DNA of 64,000 nucleotides from Siderastrea radians (Eukaryota; Cnidaria; Anthozoa; Scleractinia; Rhizangiidae): NCBI GenBank assembly GCA_964017195.1, contig OZ024887.1, positions 8,806,660 to 8,870,659 of the forward strand, read 5' to 3'. Shown piece by piece: positions 45,939 to 57,140 of this stretch (position 1 is its first letter; each line of letters starts with the position of its first letter). The notes under the pieces were generated by a model. It saw only the letters and a program-made list of their open reading frames with translations, ran no database searches and was not told where the DNA came from. The position numbers and the translations under genes were made by a program.

Positions 45939-47728
45939 GTTATCATTAATGCTAACGTGATTGTGTTCTCTCAGTAAAAGAAAAGGGAGACTTGGCTAAG
46001 AGATCATCCATCTGTGAACCACTGAAAACAAAACCGACAAATTTACATAAAAAATTATCACGATATGAGTTACACGATGTTAAAATATACTGATCCAAAG
46101 TTTAATAAAATTGAAGATTCAAATTTCTTAACAAACTCCTTTGGGTTTGATCTCTTTATTTTCCTTTTTATTTGTTTCACAGAAATCGTACGGTTTCGTC
46201 AGTACCCTGTTTTTCGATGGAGCTTAATTAAGGAACTTTTGCATAACAGTAGTTTTCTCGAGTTGAGTTCTGACTTCAATGCATGGCTTAAGCAACAGAT
46301 TTTGTTTTGTAGGTAAGCCTTGCCTCCAAAATACACTGATATTACCTAATGGCGTTGAACTTCAACGGGTGGAAAGGCCAAACAGTGTGGATCGAGAGCC
46401 CTTCAACAACAAGTTACGGTCTATCTGCGCCCAGCACCGAGCAGTTAATTATAAGATCATTCAACTATGTAAAATAGCTAGAACTAAATAAATACGTGAA
46501 ACTATGATGCGTTTTCGCAATGCCATATTATATTTGAAGTAAAACAATGAAGTGAAGTATATCAGTTTATGCTGATGATAAAGAAAAACAAAGGTAGGAC
46601 TCGACCATTTCAAGGAAAACAGCGGAAAAAGCCTGAGAGTTTATTCGCGAATAACATGTTTGGTGCATACAACAACTCAAAAAACACCTTTTGTTCAATG
46701 CAATTTGTTGCTCAATCATCCATAATTTCTTTGAAAAGATGACAATCAGAGACTACGCTGTTAAACGTTATTAAGTGAAACTGCTAATCCCTGATCCGTG
46801 TAGATTTTAGACTACAACCACTTTGGTCGACCGAGAAGGACATGCAAACGCGCGCTCGAGCTGCGCGCGTCGCGTTTCCACGCAGCAACTGCCTCTCGCC
46901 CGCGTTTGCATGTTCTTCTCGCGCGACCATCCGTTAGCGGAAAAGGGACTACTTGTAACCTACGAAGGGCACAGGGTCCAGAGGAGTTAAATTTGTACGC
47001 AAGAATTATCCTTCTTACATCTTGCCTTATAAAATACATAACCACGCCATTTGATCAATAAATTTGCCCAATGCAACCTTTGTGGATCCAATTTAAACAG
47101 CTTTCTTCTCTTTCCATACGCTGTATTTCTCGATCTCAATCTCGCTTAGTACGCCATATAGTCCGCCATATTGAAAATTGCTATTAACCGCAGACCATTC
47201 TCCCGCGGTCGCCTAACACGTTGCCCGAAGGGCAACGGCTTTTCGAGGCAGAGGGATTCGAAAAATCAGCCCAAATCTGTTTCTTCCCTTGTCGTATTAT
47301 TTAGTGTAAGTCGATCTCGAAATGTTCAAATTTCACGCCTCGAGTAACGCTAATTATGTTCTTCATAGACCATGGGATAATTACTTTACCAATTATTCGT
47401 TTTATAAGTACTAGTATAACGCAATGAAAATATAACTGAATAAGAAGAGAAATTAAGACATGAGAAATAATAAAACAAGAAATAATTATAAAAAAAAATG
47501 ATAACCGCGCTGAAAAAGCGCGGACTATGCAAATCAGGAAGGATGAGTCACACACTGCTGGATAGAGACAAAGCACTTACTAATGGTCTGGTTACAATTT
47601 CATTATGTTCACATAATTATCTACTGTGTGTACATATGTAAAGAACACACCGTCGCTGTGACGTGGATTTAAGCCTCTAAAAGTTTGGAAGTCTTGGTAA
47701 AGTTAATTCCAAAAAGGTTGCCTTCAAA
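45939..47728. other. Intergenic region between divergent genes, with a foldback at 46824-46929
   Basis: It separates the start of the minus-strand MACPF gene from the start of the plus-strand 8-Cys gene, so both promoters should lie here. I see no confident TATA box. At 46824-46929 a 106-bp foldback has arms TGGTCGACCGAGAAGGACAT and its near-inverse ending CGCGCGACCA. Confidence 0.55.
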
Positions 47729-48590
47729 ATGAAGACTGATACTATGGTTGTACTGATTGTGTTTGTCACAGCTTGCAAAGCTGCCAAGTCTCCGATTTAC
47801 TCGAGTAAAGGTAACAGTTGCATCTGTATGTGGTTCTTAAAACGCTTCATGATCAGTTGGTTGATTAAGCCAGTTAAAAATTCATGCCTAATATTTCGAT
47901 TTCTCTCAGGTAACAACCCAAGATAAATCTAAAACGAGTAGTTGAATTTCCTAACCACTTTAGGAAAATTGTGCAACAAGATTTTTTACATAAGCCGTTA
48001 GCAGACTTTACAAGTTTGGCGCCTTTTTATGTGTTACTATTGTTACGCATTGTTGGACACGCTGTTGAACTTCAGTAATATTTATCATGCTACTGCATCA
48101 TTGTTTCATGTCTTTCTTTTCGGTGGTGACCTAGAGCATTTTTCATAAGCTTAGGGGATAGGACCTTTAGATCGGAATTTGAGTGCAACACTCAGTACTG
48201 TTTCGTGTTGTGTTGTGTACTAGTAGAAAGCTCCAGGAATAATGATGGTATGTAAAGCCTGCAAACTGGAAAAGAAATTCTTTTTCAAATCAAAAGGCTG
48301 GTTCACACGAGTGACGCAAACACAAACACAAATGCCAGCACAAGTAAACACACGTGTGAACGCAAACGCGAGCGCCAACGGAAGAAATGGAAATTTTTCT
48401 TTTTCTTGTGCATGCATTTACGCTTGCATTTCACACGCTCGAACCGGGGCGACGCACAAGCAAACACAAACGCAAGATGAAAAATACTTGTTCTTTGCCT
48501 CCACGGTTTCAATTGAAACCAAGATGGCGTCCTCCACGGTGACATCTGATGAAAAACGTGCAGAGAGTGTTAGGAAGTATGCGATTCTTT

Positions 48591-48621
<31 letters not shown>

Positions 48622-51600
48622 GTTAGACAGAGAGATTCCTCGTTCCCAACTGCTGGTCTAGGGTAACGGAGACTCTGGGAACAAGATTGCCGCCATCTTG
48701 GGATACTGAAATGTGCGTGCGTATCTCATTCCGCCGTTGTACGCTTGCGTTTGCATTGCACGAGTGAACCAGCCTTAAAGGTCCCTAACGAGGCGATCGG
48801 ATTAGCGATGTTTTCAGATAAGAAAAAAGTTTGAGCAGAAAAAAATGGTCGAAGGGAAGGGGTTCTACTTCTGATTAAGTCAAACAGTAGACAAAAAAAT
48901 TTTCATGGTGAATGCGATTGCATGAGCTCAGCTGAAAAAATCGCGCGAGTCATTTTTGACAGGACATTAACGCGAATTTTTAACAACAGACTAAACGAGG
49001 AACAAAATGTCCCTGCAAAGGGGCACCTGAATTTGAACCAGGGACCTCTATCTATTTTTCTTCAAAAGTCGCCGACTTGATTCAGTCGGGAAAATAATAG
49101 ACCGCCGCAAGCCAGTCGCAGGTTTCTCTATACAATATATCGTTTGACGGCCTCAGAATAGTTAACTGTTGGACGTCAACTGTCGGGAAGGATTCAATCA
49201 TTTATCATTAGGTAATCTTAACACTTTTTCTTTTGTTTTTAGATGAGGCAAGAAGGGAAGAAATTGTCCCAGTTTTTGCGGGTTATCATAGCGGCAATCC
49301 TGCCAGTCCAGGTTGGATAAACGTGAAATTTCTTTGTTTATTGTCATTTTTTATTGATATATTTGGCTGTTAGTTTCTCACCAACCTTCACGCCTTCTTA
49401 TATATATTTTTTCTGCCAACAGATTGCAGCTTTTGCAGCGATTTCATGCTGGAAGATTGCATATGCGAGGACGTAAACTTCTGCAAGAGTCAGTCTTGCT
49501 ATGTTCCGGAAAAATGCGTGGCTAAAAAATGTAAGATTTCTTGGAAATTATAAGATTTGAGCTAACCGTCTGCTCACGTCTGTCGCGTTTAGTTATACAG
49601 CCCGAGATGGCTGATTCTAACACCCTCTAGTTGAGGCCGCGAACGAAGTTCTTTTCCAAGCACTTCACTTAAAAGTGTGACCATTCAAATGAAACGAAAC
49701 TGTTAACTTTAACCTCCTGTGTTACTTTTTGTTATCCTGTTCAAGATAGCTGTAACTTTTAAGTCAGCCCCCGTGGATATGTCGTACAGGGTGGTTCTAT
49801 ATTGTTAACCCTCGGTCGAACAAGGCGGGGGGGGGGGTGGATGCCAACCCCCATAAGATTTTTCTTGAATTTTTCATCAGCACCTGCCGTTTTCAGTAGC
49901 TTACACGTATCCTTTAGACACATTTTGACGCAAGTTTGGTGTCAATCAGTTACTATGGTTAGGAGCTACGACGTCGTAAGTAGCAGGAGGTCAAGCTATT
50001 TTTGAGTAAAAATGCGTGTTTTTAACCTTTATCAGTGATAAAAGGACAAACTGTTGACAAAAAGGGGCAACGTGCTTAATTATGTCATATTCTACATGTC
50101 TAGATCAAAAAATCCAATTTCCACCGTTTTTCAAATCCAAGATGGCAGGCAAGATGGCCACCATCCTGGGTGACGTCACAGGCCCCCAGCAGCGATGCAA
50201 TTCATAATGTACACTTCATCTTGTAGAACACATTACAGGCTTTCTAATTTTCTAATTCTAATTTTTTCGAAATATTGTAACATATAAAAACCCAAGAGGA
50301 CTCCATCCACCCTCCCCCCCCCCCTCATCAATTCTATGGTGGGGTTGTGACATTGCTTGCATGTCCGAGGGTTAATGAGGGGGACTTTGGGGTTTTCGGT
50401 TTCTCGGTTTTGGACATTTTTTTGGTCGGTTTTTCGGTTTTCACAACAAGAAACCGCGGTTTTTCGGTTTTGGTGTCTTCTTCGGTTTTCGGGTTTTCCT
50501 TCTATTAGCATATGGTTTTCGGTTTCTGGCAAAAATACTAGCGGGTTTTCGGATTTGGTATTTGCTCTGGTTTCCGGTTTTCCAATTTGGTTTACAGTTT
50601 CTCTGAGATCATGCTGGTAGAAAGAAAACCTGCTTTTATGCTTAACATGCAAGTTAAAGCAGTGTAATTTAGCATGTTAATTAACAAAAATGTCAAGACT
50701 CTTTAAAAAATTCCCTTTCTTCCCTTTAGAGCTTCGGAATTTGGAATGTCATGTTCGGTTTTCGGTTTTGATCGAAATTCATTTCGGTTTTTCGGTTTTG
50801 CATGATTTTTTGTGCGGTTTTTCGGTTTCTTACAGGCCCCAATGCCCCCCTCGTTAATCGATGGAGGGAATTCCCAAAATGTAACCATTTGATAGAAAAT
50901 CACGCTTTAAGTCCCTAAGTGTTACACAACAAAATCCTGTTGATGCTGATGCTGTTTAACTTTTAACACTTCGAAGAAAAAAATGCAAGACGTTCGTTTT
51001 CTTACACAGTGCAGGCAAGTTTAATTTGAAGTGCTGTTGTCGTTGTAGGTGATGGAAATGAAGCAGCTGAAGTTCCAACTGAAAAGGAGATGGTTCCAGT
51101 TACTGAAGAGGAAATTATTCCAGTGACTGCAAATACTCCTAGCGAATGGCGAGAAGGTTAGAAGAAAACAGACTAAGTGTGTTTTACGATTATTGCTGAA
51201 AGATTGGTTTAAAACTCAGTGTTTGATGGGAGCTTGACACGGACAGCCCTATGTATGAGATACTAACTACAACCCCGGAGAATTGTCTTGAGAGACACCT
51301 TGCTGCCTTGTCTTCATTTCCCCCGTTACAATGTTGAAAAGACTACAAACTGCGGTATTTTCGGCGTGAAACCGCGGATTTTTTTTATAACATTGAATGG
51401 GGAGAGGGGTAGCCGCCTACAAGCCATGAAGTGTCTCAAGAATAGATGTCCTGGGTTGTAGTCCACAGAAGACTTGTTAACGTTACCCCTAGCGTTTCTC
51501 TAAAGCTCGGCTAAACGATCAAACATCTTCGTCCAACATCGTGTTTGTCACACAAAACGTTCGGTGGCCGAGAGTGAAACGGACAAAAAATTTTTGACCA

Positions 51601-53905
51601 AGCATCGGACAATGCAAAACCACTTAAGTGCAAAGTTTAGAGAGGCGGCTAAACAATAAAACATGTTCCTCCAATACGATGTTGGACAAAAATGTTTTGT
51701 CCTTTAGCCGGGGTCCAAGGTTTCTCCAATGGCGAGGGAAACGTCAGTCACACAAACTGAAATTCTATATAGTTTCGTATATAATTCCACGACGGGAATT
51801 GAACCCATGCCCTTCCCGACACTTGTCAGACGCTCTAACCACTGAGCTACTAGAAGACTCGTGGCGAGCATACGTCTTATTTACTAGGTTCGTAGGAACA
51901 CGCAGCCTGCATACTGCTAGGATCAGCAATGTCGAAAGTACCGATGATAAATAAAGAAAGATGGAAAATTGTAAGCTCGGGTAAAATAAGTCTGCTCGCT
52001 GCGGAAAGCTAGAACGGAAATAGATTGCAACTTCAAAAAACTGGATCAATTTTTGTTCAAGTTTTTTCCCTAGTTGCATCTTTAAAAATCTCTCAAACTG
52101 ACTGGGTTGTTCCCCTTCTAAGAAATTATCTCTCGATGTCTCCCTTTTGATGTTCTAGAAGCACTCTAAAGTGTCAAGAGAGGATGCATCGCACAGAATC
52201 GCCGGACATTCGTGCATATTTATGAGCTACTCCGGCGAGTTATTCAAGCGTGAGCGCCCTAAACATGCGCCACAATAAGAAAGAAAAGGGTCGATTTTGG
52301 TTAAGTAGGGTGACAAAAATTGTCATTTTGTAGTAGTTAGACATGGGTTGTCAAGAAACAAAGAGCTGATTTTGGTAGAAGAAAAATAAATCTACAAATC
52401 AGACAAAATGAACGAGAAAAAGTTGTAGACTTTTGGCTCTCAAAACTGTGCTTTTCCTCGCATTTCTAGTATGACAAACGGCACTCATTAAGATTCGATG
52501 CTAATTTTTGAACCAAATAAACAGCAATCTTCGTATCAAAGAGCGGATTATTGAAGATACAAGTCTTCCCTTCTTAAGAATCCTATGTTTATCGAAATTC
52601 GAGCAATAAAAGTTGTAGACTTTTGCGATTGAAAATCTGAGGTTCAAAACTCGCGCGCCTTCGTGAAGTCTTTGTTCTTCGGTATGACAATGGTTGCCAT
52701 GAATTAGCAATAGGTTGGACAATTGTATTGCACTCATCTGTTAACTACAGACCATTACATTGCTAATCGTGAGCGAAAACAAGGAGAAATAGACCACGCA
52801 CAAAATTTGAACAAAACTAACATTCGCAGGTCGAGCGTGAAAACGGTACTGAAAAGGAAAAGCAAAAATAACCGATAAAATCGTAAATGATCTATCTTAG
52901 AGCTCCAAGAACCCGTGATCCTGGTCCAAGGGAATTCAAAGCCTCAAGAAATGGTTTCTGTTCGGTCGCTGCATGCAGTAGATGCAATCACGGGATCGCT
53001 TGCGTGTCGCATATCCTTATGCTCTCTACGATCGCTGACCACAATCGAGCTTTAGATGGCTCTGTTAGGGAATGTAAACTCACTTACCCGCTGTTTTGTT
53101 TTACATAAAAGTTAAAAAGGTCCCAAAGACAGAAGCAAAACGTTACAGTGTCTGCTGCTTGCGCACGCAAACCACAAACAAGCGAAATGCTGAATTTATT
53201 TACAACACAATCATCTCATTCGGGCTTTAATGATTCGACATGGCTTTCTTTCTGTGTTGTAACTTTTGCCCAGACGAAACCACTCTAAAATGCCCATGCA
53301 ATACCAGATCAAAATGGAAAACCGTTTCATGAAATGTTCTACGCGAAATATGCGCATATGTTCGATTTTACGAAACAAAAGGCGAAACAATAGCGCGCTC
53401 CCTTTATTGTTTAGTTTGCCGCCTACATCATGTTAATGAGCATCGCTGTGCGTTCATGGCAACCAATCAATTAAGCTCTTTCTAAGCGTCTATGAATGCC
53501 ATATGACAGATCTACAAACTTTCTTGAACTGGAAGTAAATTTCCCGAGAACAATAGGCATTCCGCGCGATGGTCTCTTGAACGTGTACAACAAATTAAAA
53601 GATATCTAATTTCAATTTCAGCAACGTAAAATTTCCCGTGTCTTAGCCTCTTAAAGAAAAGAGTATTTTTCATCTTTTGACAGAATGCTTGTACTGTGAG
53701 AACATGCTAGACGATTGTTACTGCGATGACGTGAATTGGTGCCGCGAGCAACAGTGCTCTGTTTTGCCCCAATGCACTGAAAAATGTAAGTAGTGTGAAG
53801 CTTTAACCAGGCAGCCACTCCTCACGCACGCCTTAAAAACAACCACAACAATTTATTATATTTAATTGTTATTTTTCTATTCACTTTTCAGGTCCTCAGG
53901 AGTAA
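47729..53905 (+). CDS. Secreted protein with two 8-cysteine modules, 160 aa
   Basis: Exons 47729-47810, 49243-49311, 49423-49530, 51049-51156, 53684-53785 and 53892-53905 total 483 nt. All introns are phase 1 and GT-AG. The protein has a signal peptide (M-V-V-L-I-V-F-V-T-A-C core), a short spacer, a first module C-x2-C-x7-C-x-C-x5-C-x4-C-x5-C-x4-C, an acidic spacer, a second module C-x2-C-x6-C-x-C-x5-C-x4-C-x5-C-x3-C, then P-Q-E and stop. Both modules share D-C-x-C-x-D-V-N. Both spacers carry an E-x-I/M-V-P-V motif, so exons 2+3 and 4+5 are a duplicated pair. In each module the last Cys codon is split T|GT by the intron. I do not recognise the family. Small disulphide-rich secreted proteins in cnidarians include toxins, antimicrobial and matrix proteins, and the sequence does not choose between them. 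Confidence 0.8.
48294..48776. mobile_element. MITE with AAGGCTGGTTCAC inverted ends, interrupted by (AGAC)n
   Basis: Left end AAGGCTGGTTCACACGAGTG. The complement of the right end is AAGGCTGGTTCACTCGTGCA. The interior has cgtgtgaacgcaaacgcgag-type subterminal repeats and an (AGAC)n run at 48593-48630. It sits in the first intron of the 8-Cys gene. It resembles the 16071 element in general design (AAGG start, CACAC motif) but differs in sequence. Confidence 0.8.
49805..50375. mobile_element. piggyBac-like MITE flanked by TTAA
   Basis: Left end TTAACCCTCGGTCGAACAAG plus a G-run. The right end is the inverse, ending CCGAGGGTTAA, with a C-run. TTAA target sites and CCC-starting ends are hallmarks of piggyBac transposons. 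No transposase is visible, so it is non-autonomous. It is in an intron of the 8-Cys gene. Confidence 0.7.
50387..50835. repeat. Degenerate CGGTTTT minisatellite
   Basis: Irregular repeats of tttcggttttcggttt occur at 50387-50600 and again at 50750-50835, separated by unique sequence. It is in an intron. The complementary open frame (E-N-R-K-T repeats) is a by-product. Confidence 0.85.
51787..51862 (-). repeat. tRNA-like SINE head (family 2)
   Basis: On the minus strand TAGCTCAGTGGTTAGAGCG (A box) and GGGTTCAATTCCC (B box) are at tRNA spacing. The acceptor stem pairs poorly, so this is a tRNA-derived SINE or relic rather than a working tRNA. The body would extend to lower coordinates. Confidence 0.6.
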
Positions 53906-56900
53906 TGAGAGATTGAAGGAGTTAGCTGTTTGATTAGGTGATTAGACATTTATTTCTTCTAAGTCACAATTTTTAAGCAAACTTTAAAGTAGTTGCGTTT
54001 TCAAGTGGTCACGTGTACCTTCTGTGAGCACTGAAACGTCCAAGAAGTCGTTTTATTATATTGGAAGCGTTGTTTTTAATAACTTCTTAAAATAGTTGTT
54101 TTTATGGTATAGTTTTTACTTTTTATAGTGTATTCTTATTAACAAATAAGTTTTAATTTTTTAGACTTTCATCTTTCAATTTTATGTAATTATACTTTTA
54201 CAGTCAGGGCTCCCATCAATAACCGATATTTTGTTCATAAATGCTGAAGGGATCACCCTGAGAGAAGTAAATAACAGTATCTGTTCTGTTCTGTTGTGGT
54301 TTAATTTGGCACTAGCGCATAGTCTCAGATTCGTCAAGTCTGACAACATTACACCCGCTATGACATGCAGACCGTCAGAGAGCTGGTGTCAACAACAGAA
54401 TATGGATAGCCGCTGGCCACAAGATTGCCGCTCCCCAACAACACTTGGACGATTGTGTAACTACGTTACAATATGAATTCTTCCAGTAGCAACAAAGAAA
54501 GGCCAAACAGCTTGCATTAGGGGGGCAGGGATGGCGCAGTTATGAGAGCACTCGCCCTCCACCAATGTGGCCCGGGTTCTTTTCCTGGTCCCGGTGTCAT
54601 ATGTGGGTTGAGTTCAGTTATTGTTGGTTTTCGTCCTTGCTCCGAGGGTTTTTCTTTGGGTTCTCTGATTTTCCTCCCTCCATAAAAACCAACAAATTCC
54701 AATTCCACCTGCTTGTAAGGCGCATTTGGATATATCCATATAGAAAATGCGCCATAAAAGTTCTAAATTACTATCACTGTAACAAGGAAAACGTGTTCAG
54801 AATTTTACTGCGGTAAATCGGGAAAAGGAAACTGGCATTCCCGCCCTTCCAGTGATTGGAAGTTGATTTTAATTTAGTTTGCGATTTAGTAAATGTCAAG
54901 TGCGAAAAGAAAAACATCCCGAGAGCGGACTACGAGAAAAGCCTCAGTGTATGCGTCGATCGGCAGAAAAGTCGGTAGTTTAAGTCTATATTGTGACGCT
55001 CGATCGGTTGACCTCAAAAAAGATTTAACGTACCATGACTACCTTGGAATCTATTAATGCTCACAAAAGCAACGCGTTGTTTGTTCTGATAGGCGTTCAA
55101 AGTTCAATTTCTCAGTCAGTTCATAATCTAACTGTTATTGAAGACAAATCATCGAGTGAAATAAAACTGTTCTTAACTGTGCTCTTGTGCTTGCACGTGT
55201 CGCACGTGAGTAAAACTTTGAACGGGGAAAGGGGCGGGAATCCGGGAGAAAAGGGGGGTCAAAGTGTAAGGAGGGGGAGAGAGAGAGGGCAGGAAGCGCG
55301 GTTCCCAAGGGAACGGGAAGTGGAAGAAATAGGAAAAATTGCACAAAATTGCGCAATATTTTGCAATCGAAAAAGTGGGAGCCAGCGAAAAAGGGCGTGA
55401 ACTGGGATTAAAGGATACGGGAAGCTGGAAGCTCGAACCTCCCTGTTCCCTCCCTAAACTCAATTGCCGCCTGTATCTCATGCCCATGGCTATCAGTCAT
55501 CTCAGTGCCTGGGAAAGAATTTCTTGGTTTACGAGAAGTAGACGGTTAGTATTCGTAATACTGACATATGTTGAAATGAACCTTGCACATCTCGGTGGAG
55601 TAATTTTGCGTTATATATATTGGTGTACATGGTTTGAATTTTAATAACTTGGTTATATTAATTAGAGTTAACGGTTTAAATTCACTCAGTTACGTTTAAG
55701 CGGCGTGGAATTTTAATTCTACGGGATTAAAATTCGAAAGCCATTCGGTCTATTTCTGGCATTTTACTATGTTTTGACTGCCTTGTTTACTGAGCCAGAT
55801 TTGCCCAATATCCTTACAATTCTAAAATACGATACTTTGAGCTCAAACAAAGAAGCATCTCAGCAGAGTGGCGCAGTGGAAGCGTACGAAACCCAAAAAA
55901 CAGAAGTCAAAGATGAAACCTCGCTCTGTTACTCCGCACTAGTAAGCGTTTTTTTCTTAATTTATAGTTTTCCATTTTATTTATCTTAAACAACTAATGA
56001 TAATTATACATCTTCTTCATTTGACGGGCATCTCCCTCGCTCACTCTTTCTCTTTGTCCAAACTCAATATAAAAGAAAAATTTAACAAAAGAAAGTTTAA
56101 TTAGTAATCACAACGAAAAAATTGCATCTTAAGATATCGATTAACAACCAAATGGCTTTTGTTCTCATCATGAGACAAAAGAGAAGCTTCCTTTTCTCCC
56201 AACGCTATTCAACTGAGAAACGCAACACGCCAGCAAACACGCACGTAATTTAAATTTGCCAGCAACTTTCACGCATGCGTACATTCTTGTTATCTAACGG
56301 CAGACACTGTCCCTTTCCTCTATCTACCCATATTGAAATCCAAAACGTTAAGATTGGCCAAGTGATAGAGAGAGAGGTCTGACAAATAAGCGTTGATAAT
56401 ATTATAAGCAAAGTTCTACAAAGCAATGCACATGAACATATAACAACATATTATGGACGAGGAAGAAGTGTAGCTATACAACGGTTTGGACAGAAGTGGT
56501 GGTACATTCGCGTGTTTCAGTGAGTTTCCCCCAAGGGGGAAACTCACAGGCTTACCACAGGGGGAAACTCACAAGTTTCCCACAGGGGGTCAGGGGTGTA
56601 TGGGTATTTGCTGGCGTGCGGGCGTAGGTGCTTGCAAGCGTAACTGGAGACTGCTGTTGACGTCTTGGCCGTCGAAGGATGAAATAAAGCCAAGAGCGCC
56701 CTCCATTAGTATAGAAAAACCGGTTATTCAGGTATAATTCCCCTTTTCTTGTTTTTTTTTATGGAATTATCGGAATACCACTATACAATTTCAGTCATGA
56801 CACAAATATGCGGTCTGTTTGTAAAAAAAAGCTGCAAATTATCACCCATTTTTTCATGTAAACGCAAAGCGTTCCAGGTCAAGACGCGGGTGGTGGTAAT

Positions 56901-57140
56901 ACAGACAATGAAGTGCACGATTAGGGTACTTGCTATCCAATTTTGAATGAAAAAAACGGCCTTTTATGGAAAACATGTATGATAATCAAATATTATGAGT
57001 CACGATAGCATGTGATCATAAACAAGGTAAAATATTGTTTTCAAAAAGTAACGCATCCAAAATTTCTCATATTCTGGCGCACAGTATGACAGCGTTTAAC
57101 AAGAATCGCAATTCACTCATATAAGACAATAGAGTCTCAC
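53906..57140. other. Intergenic region, or 3' intron of the astacin gene; no further gene recognised
   Basis: Apart from the SINE at 54520-54775 there are only short unsupported open frames, and inverted gggggaaactcac motifs near 56525-56590. The missing last exon of the astacin gene could lie here on the minus strand; I searched by eye for its usual G-Q-R / L-Y-x-C coding pattern and did not find it. Confidence 0.4.
54520..54775 (+). mobile_element. tRNA-derived SINE (family 3)
   Basis: It begins gggggcagggatggcgcagt. The A box lies in TGGCGCAGTTATGAGAGCAC and the B-box-like element is GGGTTCTTTTCC. The body contains tccttgctccgagggttttt and ends near the gcgccataaaag stretch. Confidence 0.65.

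Noticed and set aside
47100..47300. TATA box or promoter elements for the 8-Cys gene
   Set aside because: Only AT-rich stretches without a consistent distance to the ATG. Not reportable.
50233..50652. 139-codon minus-strand frame rich in E-N-R-K-T
   Set aside because: It is the complement of the degenerate CGGTTTT repeat.
51787..51862. Possible functional tRNA gene
   Set aside because: Both promoter boxes are present, but the acceptor stem pairs poorly, as in tRNA-derived SINEs.
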